The translations under genes and the position numbers were made by a program. DNA of 64,000 bases from Acinetobacter haemolyticus CIP 64.3 = MTCC 9819 (GTDB lineage Bacteria > Pseudomonadota > Gammaproteobacteria > Pseudomonadales > Moraxellaceae): contig NZ_KB849804.1 of NCBI RefSeq assembly GCF_000369065.1, forward strand, positions 113,303-177,302, written 5' to 3'. Shown piece after piece: positions 37,019 through 46,930 of the stretch. Under the pieces are notes generated by a model. The model had not been told where the DNA came from. It ran no database searches and was given only the letters and a program-made list of their open reading frames with translations. The stretch's first letter is position 1. Each line of letters opens with the position of its first letter.

Positions 37019-38650
37019 TCACTCATTCACCAACGGCTGTTCCACCTTAAAATTTGGTGGAGTCAACACTGTCTTGCGAATTTCATTAGAAAGCTCAGGA
37101 TAATCCAGTGTGTAATGCAAACCACGTGATTCCTTGCGTTCCATCGCACAACGTACAATCATTTCCGAAACTAGAACTAGGTTACGCAATTCGATCAAGT
37201 TCTTACTGACACGATAATCTCGATAGTATTCATTGATTTCACGCTTCAACATTTCGATACGGTGTAAAGCACGCTGTAAACGCTTAGTCGTACGAACAAT
37301 ACCGACATAGTTCCACATGGTTGAACGTAGTTCATCCCAGTTTTGCAGAATCACAACATCTTCATCGGCATCGGTGACTTGAGATTCATCCCAAGATGGT
37401 ACATCTGGAAACTCAAAGCTTGTGTTGTGTTTGCTCTGAATATCTTCTGCTGCACTCATACCGTAGACAAAACATTCAAGCAGTGAGTTACTCGCCATAC
37501 GATTTGCGCCGTGTAAACCAGTATAAGAGGTTTCACCAATCGCATATAAGCCATCTAAATCTGTTTGGCTATGTTCATCGACGACCACACCACCACAGGT
37601 ATAGTGAGCCGCAGGAACCACAGGAATCATATCTTTGGTAATGTCGATCCCAAGCTCAAGCAAACGTGCATAAAGTGTCGGGAAGTGTTCGGTAATAAAC
37701 TCAGGTGATTTATGCGTAATGTCTAACCAAACGTGACGAATACCTAAGCGCTTGATTTCATGGTCAATAGTACGTGCCACAATATCACGCGGTGCAAGTT
37801 CGGCACGTTCATCAAAACGCAGCATAAAACGTTCGCCATCTGGTAAACGCAGATATGCACCTTCACCACGCATTGCTTCGGTAATTAAAAAAGAACGCGC
37901 TTTCGGATGATATAAACAAGTTGGATGGAATTGGTTAAATTCCATATTGGCCACACGGCAACCTGCACGATAGGCCATTGCAATACCATCACCAGTTGCA
38001 ATATCAGGATTTGAAGTATACAGATATGCTTTCATTGCACCGCCACAGGCGAGGGCAGTAAATGGTGCTAAAAAGGTATGAACTTGTTCGCTATCTTCAT
38101 GCAGTGCATATAGACCAATCGCACGATTCTTTTGATCTTGATGACCCAGTTTGTGCAGGGTGATTAAATCAATCGCAATGTAATTTTCAAATATTGTAAT
38201 ATTTTCACGCTCTTTAGCGCGCTCAACTAAGGTTGTTGAGATAGCTTTACCTGTTGCATCGGCAGAGTGAATGATACGACGTTGAGAGTGACCACCTTCA
38301 CGAGTGAGGTGAAGTTGTTCATCATCGTCTAAAGTGAATTGCACGCCTTGTCCAAGAAGGAAATCAACAGAAGGTTTGCCGCCTTCAACTGTATGTTTGA
38401 CAGCATCTAATTCACATAGATGTCCGCCTGCAATCATAGTGTCATTAATATGTTGTTGAATGGAGTCTGTTTCGTCTAATACCGCAGCGACACCACCTTG
38501 TGCATAAAAAGTACTGGCTTCTGTCAAGGCTGCTTTTGCTAAAATCGCAATGTTGTAATGACTTGGTAAAGAGAGCGCAAGACTTAAACCCGCACCGCCA
38601 CTGCCCACAATAATCACATCAAAATGGTGAATTGTTTTTAAATCAGGCAT
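37019..38650 (-). CDS. nadB: L-aspartate oxidase
   Basis: NadB oxidises L-aspartate to iminoaspartate, the first step of de novo NAD synthesis. The 543-residue flavoprotein has the N-terminal FAD motif [15 protein letters not shown], the [12 protein letters not shown] loop, the HREGGH-like active site ([14 protein letters not shown]), and the succinate-dehydrogenase-type FMAFD-like and [26 protein letters not shown] segments of the family. It is longer than succinate dehydrogenase flavoprotein domains only slightly and lacks that complex's partners. It is monocistronic and convergent with tmk. Confidence 0.95.
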   Translation of the reverse strand: MPDLKTIHHFDVIIVGSGGAGLSLALSLPSHYNIAILAKAALTEASTFYAQGGVAAVLDETDSIQQHINDTMIAGGHLCELDAVKHTVEGGKPSVDFLLGQGVQFTLDDDEQLHLTREGGHSQRRIIHSADATGKAISTTLVERAKERENITIFENYIAIDLITLHKLGHQDQKNRAIGLYALHEDSEQVHTFLAPFTALACGGAMKAYLYTSNPDIATGDGIAMAYRAGCRVANMEFNQFHPTCLYHPKARSFLITEAMRGEGAYLRLPDGERFMLRFDERAELAPRDIVARTIDHEIKRLGIRHVWLDITHKSPEFITEHFPTLYARLLELGIDITKDMIPVVPAAHYTCGGVVVDEHSQTDLDGLYAIGETSYTGLHGANRMASNSLLECFVYGMSAAEDIQSKHNTSFEFPDVPSWDESQVTDADEDVVILQNWDELRSTMWNYVGIVRTTKRLQRALHRIEMLKREINEYYRDYRVSKNLIELRNLVLVSEMIVRCAMERKESRGLHYTLDYPELSNEIRKTVLTPPNFKVEQPLVNE

Positions 38651-38999
38651 GTCAATCTGCTTCAGTTTTAAACGTTTGCTAATGACAACGCTTTTTGACT
38701 AAAAAGGCAAGAGCTAATCTGCCTAGAATTGAGTGATTTTTTAGCAAATGAAACGAGAGATAGTGGTACATCCAATATCAATATTTTCTTAAATAAATCT
38801 AGAAAAATTAACAAATTGTTTTAATACATTATCGGTTGGCATTTATAAACTTCGGCTTCTCCATAATTTATTCATATTTGATTGCTGCATTCTGTTGTAT
38901 GCATTGAAAATATAAACATATTTTTACGAAAAAAAATCTGGGCTTATGCTAAAAACATAGTCTAAATTTTTTGATTATTCATCTGTAGGTTCTTGCTTC
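38651..38999. other. 349-bp divergent region between nadB and htrA-like gene
   Basis: This region separates two genes that face away from each other and so carries two promoters. The best candidate for the rightward gene is TTTACG at 38923-38928, a 16-base spacer and TATGCT at 38945-38950, about 50 bases before the ATG. The nadB side shows nothing I can call. The region is AT-rich with no clear hairpin. Confidence 0.4.
38923..38950 (+). promoter_or_regulatory. Candidate promoter of the HtrA-type protease gene
   Basis: TTTACG, a 16-base spacer and TATGCT, four of six matches in each hexamer to the sigma-70 consensus, about 50 bases upstream of the start codon. No sigma-E-type element is evident. 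Confidence 0.35.
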
Positions 39000-40376
39000 A
39001 TGAAAAGTCGCTATTTACAACAAGGAATGTATGCTGCGGTATTTACGGTTGCAGCTGCTCATGTGAACGCTGCTGCGCCAGTAGATTTTTCAAATCTCGT
39101 TGAGCAGGTGAGTCCTGCTGTTGTGAGTGTCAATGTTGTGAAAAAAATGACTCAGGAAGAGTTGTTGCAGCAACAAGTACCAGAGATTTTAAGGCGCTTT
39201 TTTGGCAATCAAGTCATCATTCCACAGCGACAAGGACCTCAAGAGAAGACTGCATTTGGTAGTGCTTTTTTTATCAGTAAAGATGGCTACCTCGTGACCA
39301 ACCATCACGTGATTGCCAATGCGTCACGTATCAGTATTACGTTGAATGATCGTCGTGAATTTGATGCAACTTTGGTCGGGAGCGATGAGCGTACCGATGT
39401 GGCCGTACTAAAAGTTGAAGGGGCGAATTTCCCAGAATTAAGAGTAGGGGATGTTAATCAATTGCGAGTAGGTGAGCCTGTTCTCGCAATTGGATCACCA
39501 TTTGGATTCGATTATTCGGCATCGGCAGGGATTGTGAGTGCGAAGTCACGGAATATGAGTGGTGAAACATCTGTTCCCTTTATTCAGACAGATGCTGCTT
39601 TGAACCCAGGTAACTCTGGCGGTCCATTATTCAATCAAAGAGGTGAGGTTGTTGGTGTAAATTCTCGTATCTTTAGTGGTACGGGCGGGTATATGGGACT
39701 GTCGTTCTCTATCCCAATCGATGTTGCGATGGATGTTGTTCAGCAACTGAAAGCTAATGGTAAAGTGACTCGTTCTTATCTTGGTATTATGCTGCAAGAT
39801 ATAGATCGCAACCTAGCCGAGGCTTATAAACTACCAAAACCTGAGGGTTCATTAATTACTCAAGTTGCACCGAAGTCACCTGCTGAAAAAGCGGGATTGA
39901 AATCTGGGGATGTGATTTTGAAAATTAATGGTGCGCCAATTTCGCGTACCAGTGATTTACTTTATACCTTGAATCGTATTTCTCCGAATCAAACCATTCG
40001 ATTAGAAATTTTGCGTGATGAAAGAGTTCGTACTGTTTCTGCAACATTAGGTACAGCACCTGATGACACCCCTGCAACAGGTGATAAAAATAGTCCGACC
40101 AGTGGATTAGGGATGAGCATCCGAAACCTCACACCAACTGAGCAATCTCGTTTAGATGTTCGTGGAGGGATTCTCGTACAAGAAGTACAGCGTGGTGGCT
40201 TAGCATCTCTATCTAATATCGTAGCTGGTGATGTTATTTTACAAGTTAATGGCACTGCAATTAATGATAGTGCAGGTTTTGCTAGAGTAATTGCTGGATT
40301 GCCAAAAGGCAGCGTGGCTCGTGTGGCGATTATCCGTCAAGGACAACGTGCGATCTTAGGCCTACGTCTACAGTAA
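39000..40376 (+). CDS. HtrA/Deg-family periplasmic serine protease
   Basis: A DegP/DegQ-like protease and chaperone of the periplasm. The 458-residue precursor has an N-terminal signal sequence (cut near residue 25, VNAAA), a trypsin-like domain with triad His103 (TNHHVIAN), Asp133 (RTDVAVLK) and Ser206 (LNPGNSGGPLF), and two PDZ domains (about 260-340 and 365-450, the second preceded by a Thr/Asp/Pro linker). The layout is that of DegP/DegQ/MucD. Which subtype it is cannot be settled here. It is monocistronic, with a terminator after it. Confidence 0.94.
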   Translation: MKSRYLQQGMYAAVFTVAAAHVNAAAPVDFSNLVEQVSPAVVSVNVVKKMTQEELLQQQVPEILRRFFGNQVIIPQRQGPQEKTAFGSAFFISKDGYLVTNHHVIANASRISITLNDRREFDATLVGSDERTDVAVLKVEGANFPELRVGDVNQLRVGEPVLAIGSPFGFDYSASAGIVSAKSRNMSGETSVPFIQTDAALNPGNSGGPLFNQRGEVVGVNSRIFSGTGGYMGLSFSIPIDVAMDVVQQLKANGKVTRSYLGIMLQDIDRNLAEAYKLPKPEGSLITQVAPKSPAEKAGLKSGDVILKINGAPISRTSDLLYTLNRISPNQTIRLEILRDERVRTVSATLGTAPDDTPATGDKNSPTSGLGMSIRNLTPTEQSRLDVRGGILVQEVQRGGLASLSNIVAGDVILQVNGTAINDSAGFARVIAGLPKGSVARVAIIRQGQRAILGLRLQ

Positions 40377-40395
40377 CATTGTATAACGTCATAAG

Positions 40396-40422
40396 AACCA
40401 CTCTATTTAGAGTGGTTTTTAT
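40396..40422 (+). terminator. Terminator of the HtrA-type protease gene
   Basis: AACCACTCTA / TAGAGTGGTT (10-bp perfect stem, two-base loop) is followed by TTTATTTT, about 20 bases after the stop. Confidence 0.85.
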
Positions 40423-40486
40423 TTTGTAATCTAGATTTGTTTCTAATACTGTATGCAGCAGATTGGTAAATCAAGTATGGCAAGAA

Positions 40487-40942
40487 ATGAGTACGATTTT
40501 TGATTTAAGAATAAGCGTTCAACCTGAACATATTGATGTTCTAGGTCATGTGAATAATGTGATCTATGTTCAATGGATGCAGGATGTAGCGGCAGCACAT
40601 ATTGAAACTTTGGGTTTAGGTGTGGCTCAATATTTGGAGCTTAAACATGCTATGGTTGCGGTGGAACATCATGTTCAATATCGTAAAGCTGCGCTTGCAG
40701 GTGACGAAATTATTCTACGCACTTGGCTAGATGATATTAATGCGCTGTATTCTTTTAGGCAGTACGCATTTTATCGTGAAAAAGATCAAAGCATTTTATT
40801 TTTGGGAAATACCAAGTGGGCATGCATTGAGATTGCCACTGGCCGTCCAAAACGTATGTCTCCAAGTTTTATCCAAGCTTATCAACCGGTTCCAACTGAT
40901 TTAAATCCATTGGATTTTTCTGCTCTATATGCGCAGATATAA
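40487..40942 (+). CDS. Hotdog-fold acyl-CoA thioesterase
   Basis: The product of about 151 residues is a 4HBT-type thioesterase. The family signature is near the N-terminus (QPEHIDVLGHVNNVIYVQWMQDVA, quoted in part: HIDVLGHVNNVIY), with the catalytic aspartate in the IDVLGHVNN context, followed by VEHHVQYRKAALAGDEIILRTW. The start at 40487 (MSTIFDLRI) is used; a TTG at 40463 would add eight residues. The substrate is unknown. It precedes lepA but has a separate promoter region between them. Confidence 0.85.
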   Translation: MSTIFDLRISVQPEHIDVLGHVNNVIYVQWMQDVAAAHIETLGLGVAQYLELKHAMVAVEHHVQYRKAALAGDEIILRTWLDDINALYSFRQYAFYREKDQSILFLGNTKWACIEIATGRPKRMSPSFIQAYQPVPTDLNPLDFSALYAQI

Positions 40943-41012
40943 ACCATAAAATCATGACAGTGCGGTCTAGATTGGTAATAATTATTTTGAATACTTTGAA
41001 TGGTCGTTCTGT

Positions 41013-41018
41013 TATAAT
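41013..41018 (+). promoter_or_regulatory. Perfect -10 hexamer upstream of lepA
   Basis: A perfect TATAAT lies 77 bases before the lepA ATG. Two TTGAAT hexamers lie upstream, at spacings of 11 and 20 bases, neither ideal, so the -35 is uncertain. It is the best candidate for transcription of the lepA-lepB run. Confidence 0.4.
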
Positions 41019-41095
41019 CGCCAACAATTTTGTTAAACCGTTTTGGCTCATAACTTTTTAAAAGTATAGGGCGATTTATTTTCTCAAGGTAACCC

Positions 41096-42913
41096 ATGGC
41101 GCAAGCTAAAAAATCCGTAGATATCAAAAATATACGCAATTTCTCGATCATTGCTCATATTGACCATGGAAAGTCAACTTTGGCTGACCGTTTTATTCAA
41201 ATGTGTGGTGGTCTACAAGATCGTGAGATGCAAGCTCAGGTACTAGACTCTATGGAGCTTGAGCGTGAGCGTGGGATTACCATTAAAGCTGCATCGGTGA
41301 CGTTGTACTATACGCATCCAAATGGCCAAGAGTATCAGTTGAACTTTATTGATACTCCAGGACACGTAGACTTCTCTTATGAAGTATCACGTTCTTTAGC
41401 AGCATGTGAAGGTGCTTTATTGGTCGTTGATGCTGCACAAGGTGTTGAAGCTCAATCTGTAGCAAACTGCTATACCGCTATTGAACAGGGCTTAGAGGTA
41501 TTACCGATCTTAAATAAGATTGATTTGCCGCAAGCAGAGCCTGAGCGTGTGATCCATGAAATTGAAGAAATTATTGGAATTGAAGCAACTGATGCACCTA
41601 CCTGTTCTGCAAAAACTGGTTTAGGTGTTGAAGGCGTTTTAGAGCGTTTGGTTGATGTGATTCCAGCACCTGAAGGTGATCGTGATGCGCCACTTCAAGC
41701 TTTGATTATTGACTCATGGTTCGATAATTATCTTGGTGTTGTTTCGTTGGTTCGAATCAAACAAGGTCGCATCCGTAAGGGTGATAAAATGTTGGTCAAG
41801 TCAACTGGACAGACTCATCCTGTTACTTCTGTGGGTGTATTTAATCCAAAGCATACTGAAACTGACATCCTTGAAGCGGGTGAAGTTGGCTTCGTAATCG
41901 CAGGGATTAAAGATATCTTTGGTGCGCCAGTCGGCGATACCATTACGCTTGCATCTACACCTGAAGTTGCAACTTTACCAGGTTTTAAAAAGGTAAAACC
42001 ACAGGTCTATGCAGGTCTGTTCCCGATTGATTCAAGTGATTTTGAACCGTTCCGTGAAGCTTTGCAAAAGCTACAGATCAACGATTCGGCATTATTCTTT
42101 GAGCCTGAAAGTTCAGATGCTTTAGGTTTTGGCTTCCGTTGTGGCTTCTTAGGTATGCTGCACATGGAGATTGTACAAGAGCGTTTAGAGCGTGAGTATG
42201 ATCTTGATCTAATTAGCTCTGCACCTACTGTAATTTATGAAGCTTTAACCAAAAAAGGCGACATTATTTACATTGATAGCCCATCAAAAATGCCAGATGG
42301 CTCAACGGTTGAAGATCTACGTGAACCGATTGCAGAATGCCATATTCTTGTACCGCAGGAATACTTAGGTAATGTGATGACGCTATGTATTGAGCGTCGT
42401 GGTGTGCAGAAAGACATGAAATTTTTAGGGAACCAAGTTTCTGTTACTTTTGAAATCCCAATGGCTGAAGTTGTGATGGATTTCTTTGATAAATTGAAAT
42501 CTTGCTCACGTGGTTTTGCGTCACTCGATTACAATTTTGTACGTTTTGAAAGTTCAGCCTTAGTTAAGGTAGACGTGCTAATTAATAGCGAAAAGGTAGA
42601 TGCCTTAGCGATGATTTGTCACCGCCAAGATGCTCGTCATCGTGGTATTGCTTTGGTCGAAAAGATGAAGGATCTGATCCCTCGTCAAATGTATGATGTG
42701 GCGATTCAAGCGGCAATTGGTGCGCAAATTATTGCTCGTTCTACTGTTAAAGCGATGCGTAAAAACGTTTTAGCAAAATGTTATGGCGGTGATGTGTCTC
42801 GTAAGAAGAAACTTCTTTCGAAACAAAAAGAAGGTAAGAAGCGTATGAAACAAGTGGGAAGTGTCGAAATTCCACAAGAAGCCTTCTTAGCTGTATTGAA
42901 AGTAGATAGATAA
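41096..42913 (+). CDS. lepA: Elongation factor 4 (LepA)
   Basis: A ribosome-associated GTPase. The 605-residue protein has the G1 motif AHIDHGKST at about residues 20-28, DTPGHVDF (G3) and [13 protein letters not shown] (G4), then domain II, domains III and V shared with EF-G, and the LepA-specific C-terminal domain with [20 protein letters not shown]. Length is normal. It is upstream of lepB, the usual arrangement in Gammaproteobacteria. Confidence 0.98.
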   Translation: MAQAKKSVDIKNIRNFSIIAHIDHGKSTLADRFIQMCGGLQDREMQAQVLDSMELERERGITIKAASVTLYYTHPNGQEYQLNFIDTPGHVDFSYEVSRSLAACEGALLVVDAAQGVEAQSVANCYTAIEQGLEVLPILNKIDLPQAEPERVIHEIEEIIGIEATDAPTCSAKTGLGVEGVLERLVDVIPAPEGDRDAPLQALIIDSWFDNYLGVVSLVRIKQGRIRKGDKMLVKSTGQTHPVTSVGVFNPKHTETDILEAGEVGFVIAGIKDIFGAPVGDTITLASTPEVATLPGFKKVKPQVYAGLFPIDSSDFEPFREALQKLQINDSALFFEPESSDALGFGFRCGFLGMLHMEIVQERLEREYDLDLISSAPTVIYEALTKKGDIIYIDSPSKMPDGSTVEDLREPIAECHILVPQEYLGNVMTLCIERRGVQKDMKFLGNQVSVTFEIPMAEVVMDFFDKLKSCSRGFASLDYNFVRFESSALVKVDVLINSEKVDALAMICHRQDARHRGIALVEKMKDLIPRQMYDVAIQAAIGAQIIARSTVKAMRKNVLAKCYGGDVSRKKKLLSKQKEGKKRMKQVGSVEIPQEAFLAVLKVDR

Positions 42914-42923
42914 AGAAAGATCA

Positions 42924-42951
42924 GGCTGGGTAAGCATTGCTTAACCTAGCC
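42924..42951 (+). ncRNA. Imperfect hairpin in the lepA-lepB spacer
   Basis: GGCTGGGTAAGC and GCTTAACCTAGCC pair around an ATT loop with one mismatch and one bulge, 10 bases after lepA and about 35 bases before the lepB start. There is no T-run, so it is probably a 3'/5' UTR structure affecting processing or translation rather than a terminator. No RNA family is recognised. Confidence 0.35.
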
Positions 42952-42985
42952 CTAAGACGAGCAGTCAGGCTGCGAGTGAGGGTTT

Positions 42986-43849
42986 GTGGATTTTGATTTT
43001 AATTTGATTCTAGTACCAGCGACACTGATTTTTTTCTTGGTGTGGTTGCTTGATAAGTTTGTACTCAAACAACGTGCAAATCGTGGGCGTAACCAAGAAA
43101 ATTTTATCATTACATGGGCGTATGATTTTTGGCCTGTGTTGGCGGTTGTGCTCGTTTTACGTTCTTTCTTGTATGAGCCATTTAATATCCCTTCTGACTC
43201 GATGGTACCAACCTTAGAGACAGGTGATTTTATTTTGGTGAATAAATTTGATTATGGGGTGCGTTTACCGATTGTTAATACCAAGATTATTGATGTTGGT
43301 GAGCCTAAGCGTGGTGAAGTGATTGTTTTCCGTTACCCACCACAACCTAGTATCAGTTATATCAAACGTGTGGTTGGTTTACCTGGTGATCATATTCAGT
43401 TTAAAGATGGTCAATTGGTCGTAAACGGTGAACGTGTTGCTAAAGTTGTAACTGAGGTGAGCCGTGAGAAAGACGCATTAGAGACACCAGCAGTTTCATA
43501 TTTTAAAGAAACTTTGGGTGATCATCAGTATTCAGTGCGCTACTTAGATGGACGTAATACACTTGTTGAAGCGTATCAGTTTGCTCAAGCTAAAGGTGCG
43601 GATTCGTTTATTCCATTTGTTGCAAAAACCAATGATGTATTTATTAATACACAAGGGCGTGATTGGGATGTAACTGTACCAGAAGGTCAGTATTTTGCGA
43701 TGGGTGATAACCGTGATCAAAGTGCAGATAGTCGTTTTTGGGGCTTTGTGCCTGAACAGAATTTAACAGGTCGTGCTTTTTATGTATGGATGCATAAAGA
43801 ACCTGGTCTAAAACTTCCAAGTTTTAGCCGAAATGGTAAAATTGATTAA
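42986..43849 (+). CDS. lepB: Signal peptidase I
   Basis: LepB removes signal peptides on the periplasmic face of the inner membrane. The 287-residue protein starts at a GTG with GAGGG four bases upstream. It has two N-terminal membrane helices (about 7-28 and 48-62), then the catalytic Ser72 in NIPSDSMVPTL and Lys127 in SYIKRVVGLPGD, and the box E motif GDNRDQSADSRFWGFV. All catalytic residues are intact. It lies in the lepA-lepB-DUF4845-rnc cluster. Confidence 0.96.
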   Translation: MDFDFNLILVPATLIFFLVWLLDKFVLKQRANRGRNQENFIITWAYDFWPVLAVVLVLRSFLYEPFNIPSDSMVPTLETGDFILVNKFDYGVRLPIVNTKIIDVGEPKRGEVIVFRYPPQPSISYIKRVVGLPGDHIQFKDGQLVVNGERVAKVVTEVSREKDALETPAVSYFKETLGDHQYSVRYLDGRNTLVEAYQFAQAKGADSFIPFVAKTNDVFINTQGRDWDVTVPEGQYFAMGDNRDQSADSRFWGFVPEQNLTGRAFYVWMHKEPGLKLPSFSRNGKID

Positions 43850-43876
43850 TAAATAAAAACACATAGGAAAGAAAAA

Positions 43877-44254
43877 ATGCGTAAATCTCAGCAGGGGACT
43901 TCGTATATTGCAATTTTATTTGGGGTGGTTTTATTTGCAATTGCTGTGAAAGCAGCGATTGCAATATGGCCAGCATATTGGGATGACAAAATTATTGACA
44001 GTCAGATTGAAGGCTTATTGAAAGATAGTCCTCAAAATACGACGCCAACCAAGTTTGCATCTCAGATGGATCAACGTTTGGATATGAATGGTGTACGAGA
44101 TCTTCGTTTTAAGGATATCGCACAAGCTACATATAAAGATGATTTGATCGTCGTGAAAAAGTATGAAGTGCGAAAGCCTTTCATGCTGAATATCAGTTTA
44201 GTGATGACTTTTGAGAAGACTTTTGACCAAAAATCTGCCAAACAAGCTCAATGA
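43877..44254 (+). CDS. DUF4845 membrane protein between lepB and rnc
   Basis: A 125-residue protein with a basic N-terminus and one membrane helix that resembles a pilin-type leader (QQGTSYIAILFGVVLFAIAVKAA), followed by a soluble domain of DUF4845 type (AIWPAYWDDKIIDSQIEGLL, FKDIAQATYKDDLIVVKKYEVR). Genes of this kind are often found between lepB and rnc in Gammaproteobacteria; the function is unknown. AGGAAAG eight bases before the ATG is the ribosome-binding site. Its end overlaps rnc. Confidence 0.85.
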   Translation: MRKSQQGTSYIAILFGVVLFAIAVKAAIAIWPAYWDDKIIDSQIEGLLKDSPQNTTPTKFASQMDQRLDMNGVRDLRFKDIAQATYKDDLIVVKKYEVRKPFMLNISLVMTFEKTFDQKSAKQAQ

Positions 44255-44918
44255 TACAAGACTGCAAGCAAGGATAGGTTACCAATTTCAACAAATTGAT
44301 TTGTTGAAATTGGCTTTAACGCACCGCTCTGTTAGTCATAAACACAATTATGAACGCCTAGAATTTCTAGGCGATTCGTTATTGGGGATGATCATTGCAA
44401 ATTATTTATATCATACTTACCCCACTGAAAACGAAGGTCGCTTGACGCGTATGCGTGCAACTTTGGTTCGACAAGAGGCACTAGGTAAAATAGCGAATGA
44501 CTTACAATTGAGTCGGTCATTAATTTTAAGCACTGGTGAATTAAAATCAGGTGGTCATCATCGTGAGTCTATTCTCGCTGACACGGTTGAGGCCATTATC
44601 GGTGCGATATATATAGACAGTAATGATCTCAACTTGCTACAAGGCATTGTGTTAAAATGGTATGAACCTTACTTCGACCATATCGAACCGACGGACCAAC
44701 TGAAAGACCCAAAATCACGGCTACAAGAGTATTTACAAGCACGTAAAAAACCTCTCCCAGTTTACGAGGTTGTAGATATTCAAGGCGATGCACCAAATCA
44801 ACATTTCAAGGTGGAATGCTTGGTTGATGGATTGCCGAAAATTCAAGGCGAGGGCTCAAGTCGTCGTTTCGCCGAACAAACGGCAGCGGCTGAAATTTTA
44901 AAATTATTGGAGCAATAA
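44223..44918 (+). CDS. rnc: Ribonuclease III
   Basis: RNase III cleaves double-stranded RNA in rRNA maturation and regulation. The 231-residue protein starts at the TTG at 44223 ([11 protein letters not shown]-type N-terminus, with AGAAG five bases upstream). It contains the catalytic signature [13 protein letters not shown], the magnesium-binding [15 protein letters not shown] and the C-terminal dsRNA-binding domain ([18 protein letters not shown] through the terminal LLEQ). The start lies inside the DUF4845 gene, with a 32-base overlap. A TTG at 44211 would add four residues with no ribosome-binding site. Confidence 0.94.
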   Translation: MTKNLPNKLNDTRLQARIGYQFQQIDLLKLALTHRSVSHKHNYERLEFLGDSLLGMIIANYLYHTYPTENEGRLTRMRATLVRQEALGKIANDLQLSRSLILSTGELKSGGHHRESILADTVEAIIGAIYIDSNDLNLLQGIVLKWYEPYFDHIEPTDQLKDPKSRLQEYLQARKKPLPVYEVVDIQGDAPNQHFKVECLVDGLPKIQGEGSSRRFAEQTAAAEILKLLEQ

Positions 44919-44922
44919 CCTG

Positions 44923-45948
44923 ATGTCTCATTCAAATGACAATAAGCCAGAAGCAACTGAACAGCAAGACGGCAATAACTTAATTGATCAATTCTTTAGT
45001 TCTCAAGGAACTACCATTCCTTCTGATTTTAAGAGCGGTTTTGTTGCAATTGTAGGTCGCCCAAATGTGGGTAAATCGACCCTGATGAATCACTTACTCG
45101 GTCAAAAGTTATCAATTACATCGCGTAAACCACAAACCACCCGTCATAAGATTGTTGGTATTGATTCACGTGAGAAATCACAGGCTGTATTTGTAGATAC
45201 ACCTGGGATGCATAAAAAAGAAGTGCGTGCGATTAACAAGATGATGAATCGCGCCGCACATTCAGCACTGCGAGATGTAAATTTAGTCTTATTTGTGGTG
45301 GATGCTCAGAAGTGGACCCAAAATGATGAACTCGTTTTGGAAAAACTCAAAAATGCAGATATGCCTGTGATTCTGGTGATTAATAAGCTAGATACATTTG
45401 AAAATAAAAATGAAGCTTTACCTTTGATTCAAGAGCGTGCCAAGTTAATGAACTTTGCTGAAATCGTTCCTGTGTCAGCTTTGCGTGGTGCAAATTTAGA
45501 ACATTTGCGTGACACGATTGAAAAGTACCTGCCTTATCAACCGCCATTGTACTCATTAGATCAAATCACCGATCGTTCTGAGCGTTTCCTTGCGAGTGAA
45601 ATCATTCGTGAAAAAATCATGCGTCAGTTGGGTGAAGAGCTTCCATATGATTTAACTGTGCAAATTGAGTCATTTAAGACAGAAGAAGCCACAGTCAATG
45701 AAAAAACAGGTCGTCTAAAACCACCTTGTACATATATTGATGCGACAATTTTTGTAGAGCGCCAAGGTCAAAAAGCGATTGTAATTGGTGATAAAGGCGC
45801 CAAACTCAAGAGTATTGGGATGGATGCACGTGCAGACATGGAAAAAATGTTTGAACAAAAGATCATGCTAACGCTTTGGGTAAAAGTGAAAGGTGGTTGG
45901 TCTGATGATGAGCGTGCTCTTAAAAGTCTAGGTTATAGCGATATTTAA
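44923..45948 (+). CDS. era: Era GTPase
   Basis: Era binds 16S rRNA near its 3' end and assists 30S assembly. The 341-residue protein has an N-terminal extension of about 38 residues ([15 protein letters not shown]), the G1 motif GRPNVGKST at 45-53, DTPGMHKK (G3), NKLD (G4) and a C-terminal KH domain ([14 protein letters not shown]). It starts four bases after rnc, with which it is cotranscribed. Confidence 0.96.
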   Translation: MSHSNDNKPEATEQQDGNNLIDQFFSSQGTTIPSDFKSGFVAIVGRPNVGKSTLMNHLLGQKLSITSRKPQTTRHKIVGIDSREKSQAVFVDTPGMHKKEVRAINKMMNRAAHSALRDVNLVLFVVDAQKWTQNDELVLEKLKNADMPVILVINKLDTFENKNEALPLIQERAKLMNFAEIVPVSALRGANLEHLRDTIEKYLPYQPPLYSLDQITDRSERFLASEIIREKIMRQLGEELPYDLTVQIESFKTEEATVNEKTGRLKPPCTYIDATIFVERQGQKAIVIGDKGAKLKSIGMDARADMEKMFEQKIMLTLWVKVKGGWSDDERALKSLGYSDI

Positions 45949-45963
45949 TTGAACAGGTCAGGT

Positions 45964-46163
45964 ATGAAAACAGCAATCCATGTATTCGCAATTGTAGTCT
46001 GTATGTCAATGCTACAAGGCTGTATTCATAAAGTTGTCACTGTGCCTGTTAAAGTCGCTTATAAGACCACCAAAGGTGTTGTGAAGGGCACGGCTGCCGT
46101 ATGGGTGCCGTCATTCCCGATGGTGATGATGAGGATAAAAAGGACCATAAAAAGAAGGATTAG
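45964..46163 (+). pseudogene. Small lipoprotein gene with an apparent frameshift near its 3' end
   Basis: The start at 45964 (AGGTCAGGT just before it) encodes a signal peptide ending in the lipobox MLQGC (Cys at about 20) and then IHKVVTVPVKVAYKTTKGVVKGTAAV. At about 46110 the reading meets GTATGGGTGCC. With one added G (GTAGTGGGTGCC) the frame continues as VVGAVIPDGDDEDKK... to the TAG at 46161-46163. That tail fits the short acidic/basic C-terminus of the lipoprotein that I know from this locus (era-recO) in Acinetobacter. As given, the frame shifts to a low-complexity stretch and ends at 46176, inside recO. It may still make a functional anchored peptide. A real deletion and a base-call error both remain possible. 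Confidence 0.6.
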
Positions 46164-46172
46164 TATCGTCTT

Positions 46173-46880
46173 ATGATGCGTAATGAAGTCCTACATGGTT
46201 ATTTGATTCATCATCGTAGATATCGGGAAAAGAGCCATATTGTGCATTTATTTACGCAAGAATATGGTCGGGTGGATGGAATTTTAAGACAAATTCCTCC
46301 ACCACAATATCAGCCGATTCGTTTGCAAGCGACAGGAAAATCAGAGCTCAAAAATCTCACTAAACTGGAAATTTTGAATCAACCCGTATTTTTTCATGGT
46401 GATGCTTTTTTTGCAGGTTTTTATTTAAATGAAATTGTGTTGCGTCTTTGTCCTTTAGAGGAGGCGATGCCGCAAACTTTTCAACAATATCAGTTAATTC
46501 TTTTGCAACTTCAATTATTGGCAACGCATGAACACGCACCGTTGTTTCTTCGACAAATTTTACGACAGTTTGAACATGTGTTATTGCAAGAACTAGGTTA
46601 TGCCATTGATTTTTCAATTGATGCTAATCAACAAGTTATCCAGCATGAACAAAACTATCAGTTTCAATTGAATGATGGTTTTATGCCTGTTGCTCAAGCC
46701 TCACGCTCATCTATGTCTGGACGGCTTATTGCGACTATGCAAAATTATGAGCAAGGGCAAGATTTTACTCACGAACAATTGCAATTATTGGCTAAACTAT
46801 ACCGCCAAATGATCAGTTCTTTGTTGGGTGATCGACCACTAAAAAGTCGTCAACTTTGGATTCAAAATACACAAACTTAA
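46173..46880 (+). CDS. recO: DNA repair protein RecO
   Basis: RecO anneals single strands and loads RecA with RecR. The 235-residue protein has the N-terminal OB domain with LHGYLIHHRRYREKSHIVHLFTQEYGRVDGIL and helical C-terminal regions containing FLRQILRQFEHVLLQELGYAIDF. A zinc-finger cysteine set, present in some RecO proteins, is absent here. Two consecutive ATG codons start it (46173 and 46176). It follows era and the lipoprotein gene and precedes pdxJ, the usual order. Confidence 0.9.
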   Translation: MMRNEVLHGYLIHHRRYREKSHIVHLFTQEYGRVDGILRQIPPPQYQPIRLQATGKSELKNLTKLEILNQPVFFHGDAFFAGFYLNEIVLRLCPLEEAMPQTFQQYQLILLQLQLLATHEHAPLFLRQILRQFEHVLLQELGYAIDFSIDANQQVIQHEQNYQFQLNDGFMPVAQASRSSMSGRLIATMQNYEQGQDFTHEQLQLLAKLYRQMISSLLGDRPLKSRQLWIQNTQT

Positions 46881-46930
46881 TCTATTTAAAGTATTGATTG
46901 CTTTAATTTGATAAATAATAGGATATTTAT

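Noticed and set aside
40989-40994. TTGAAT as a -35 for lepA
   Set aside because: The spacing to TATAAT is about 20 bases and the next copy is about 11, neither typical, so only the -10 is listed.
44211-44222. TTG at 44211 as the rnc start
   Set aside because: No ribosome-binding sequence precedes it, while the TTG at 44223 has AGAAG at a suitable distance and gives the expected N-terminus.
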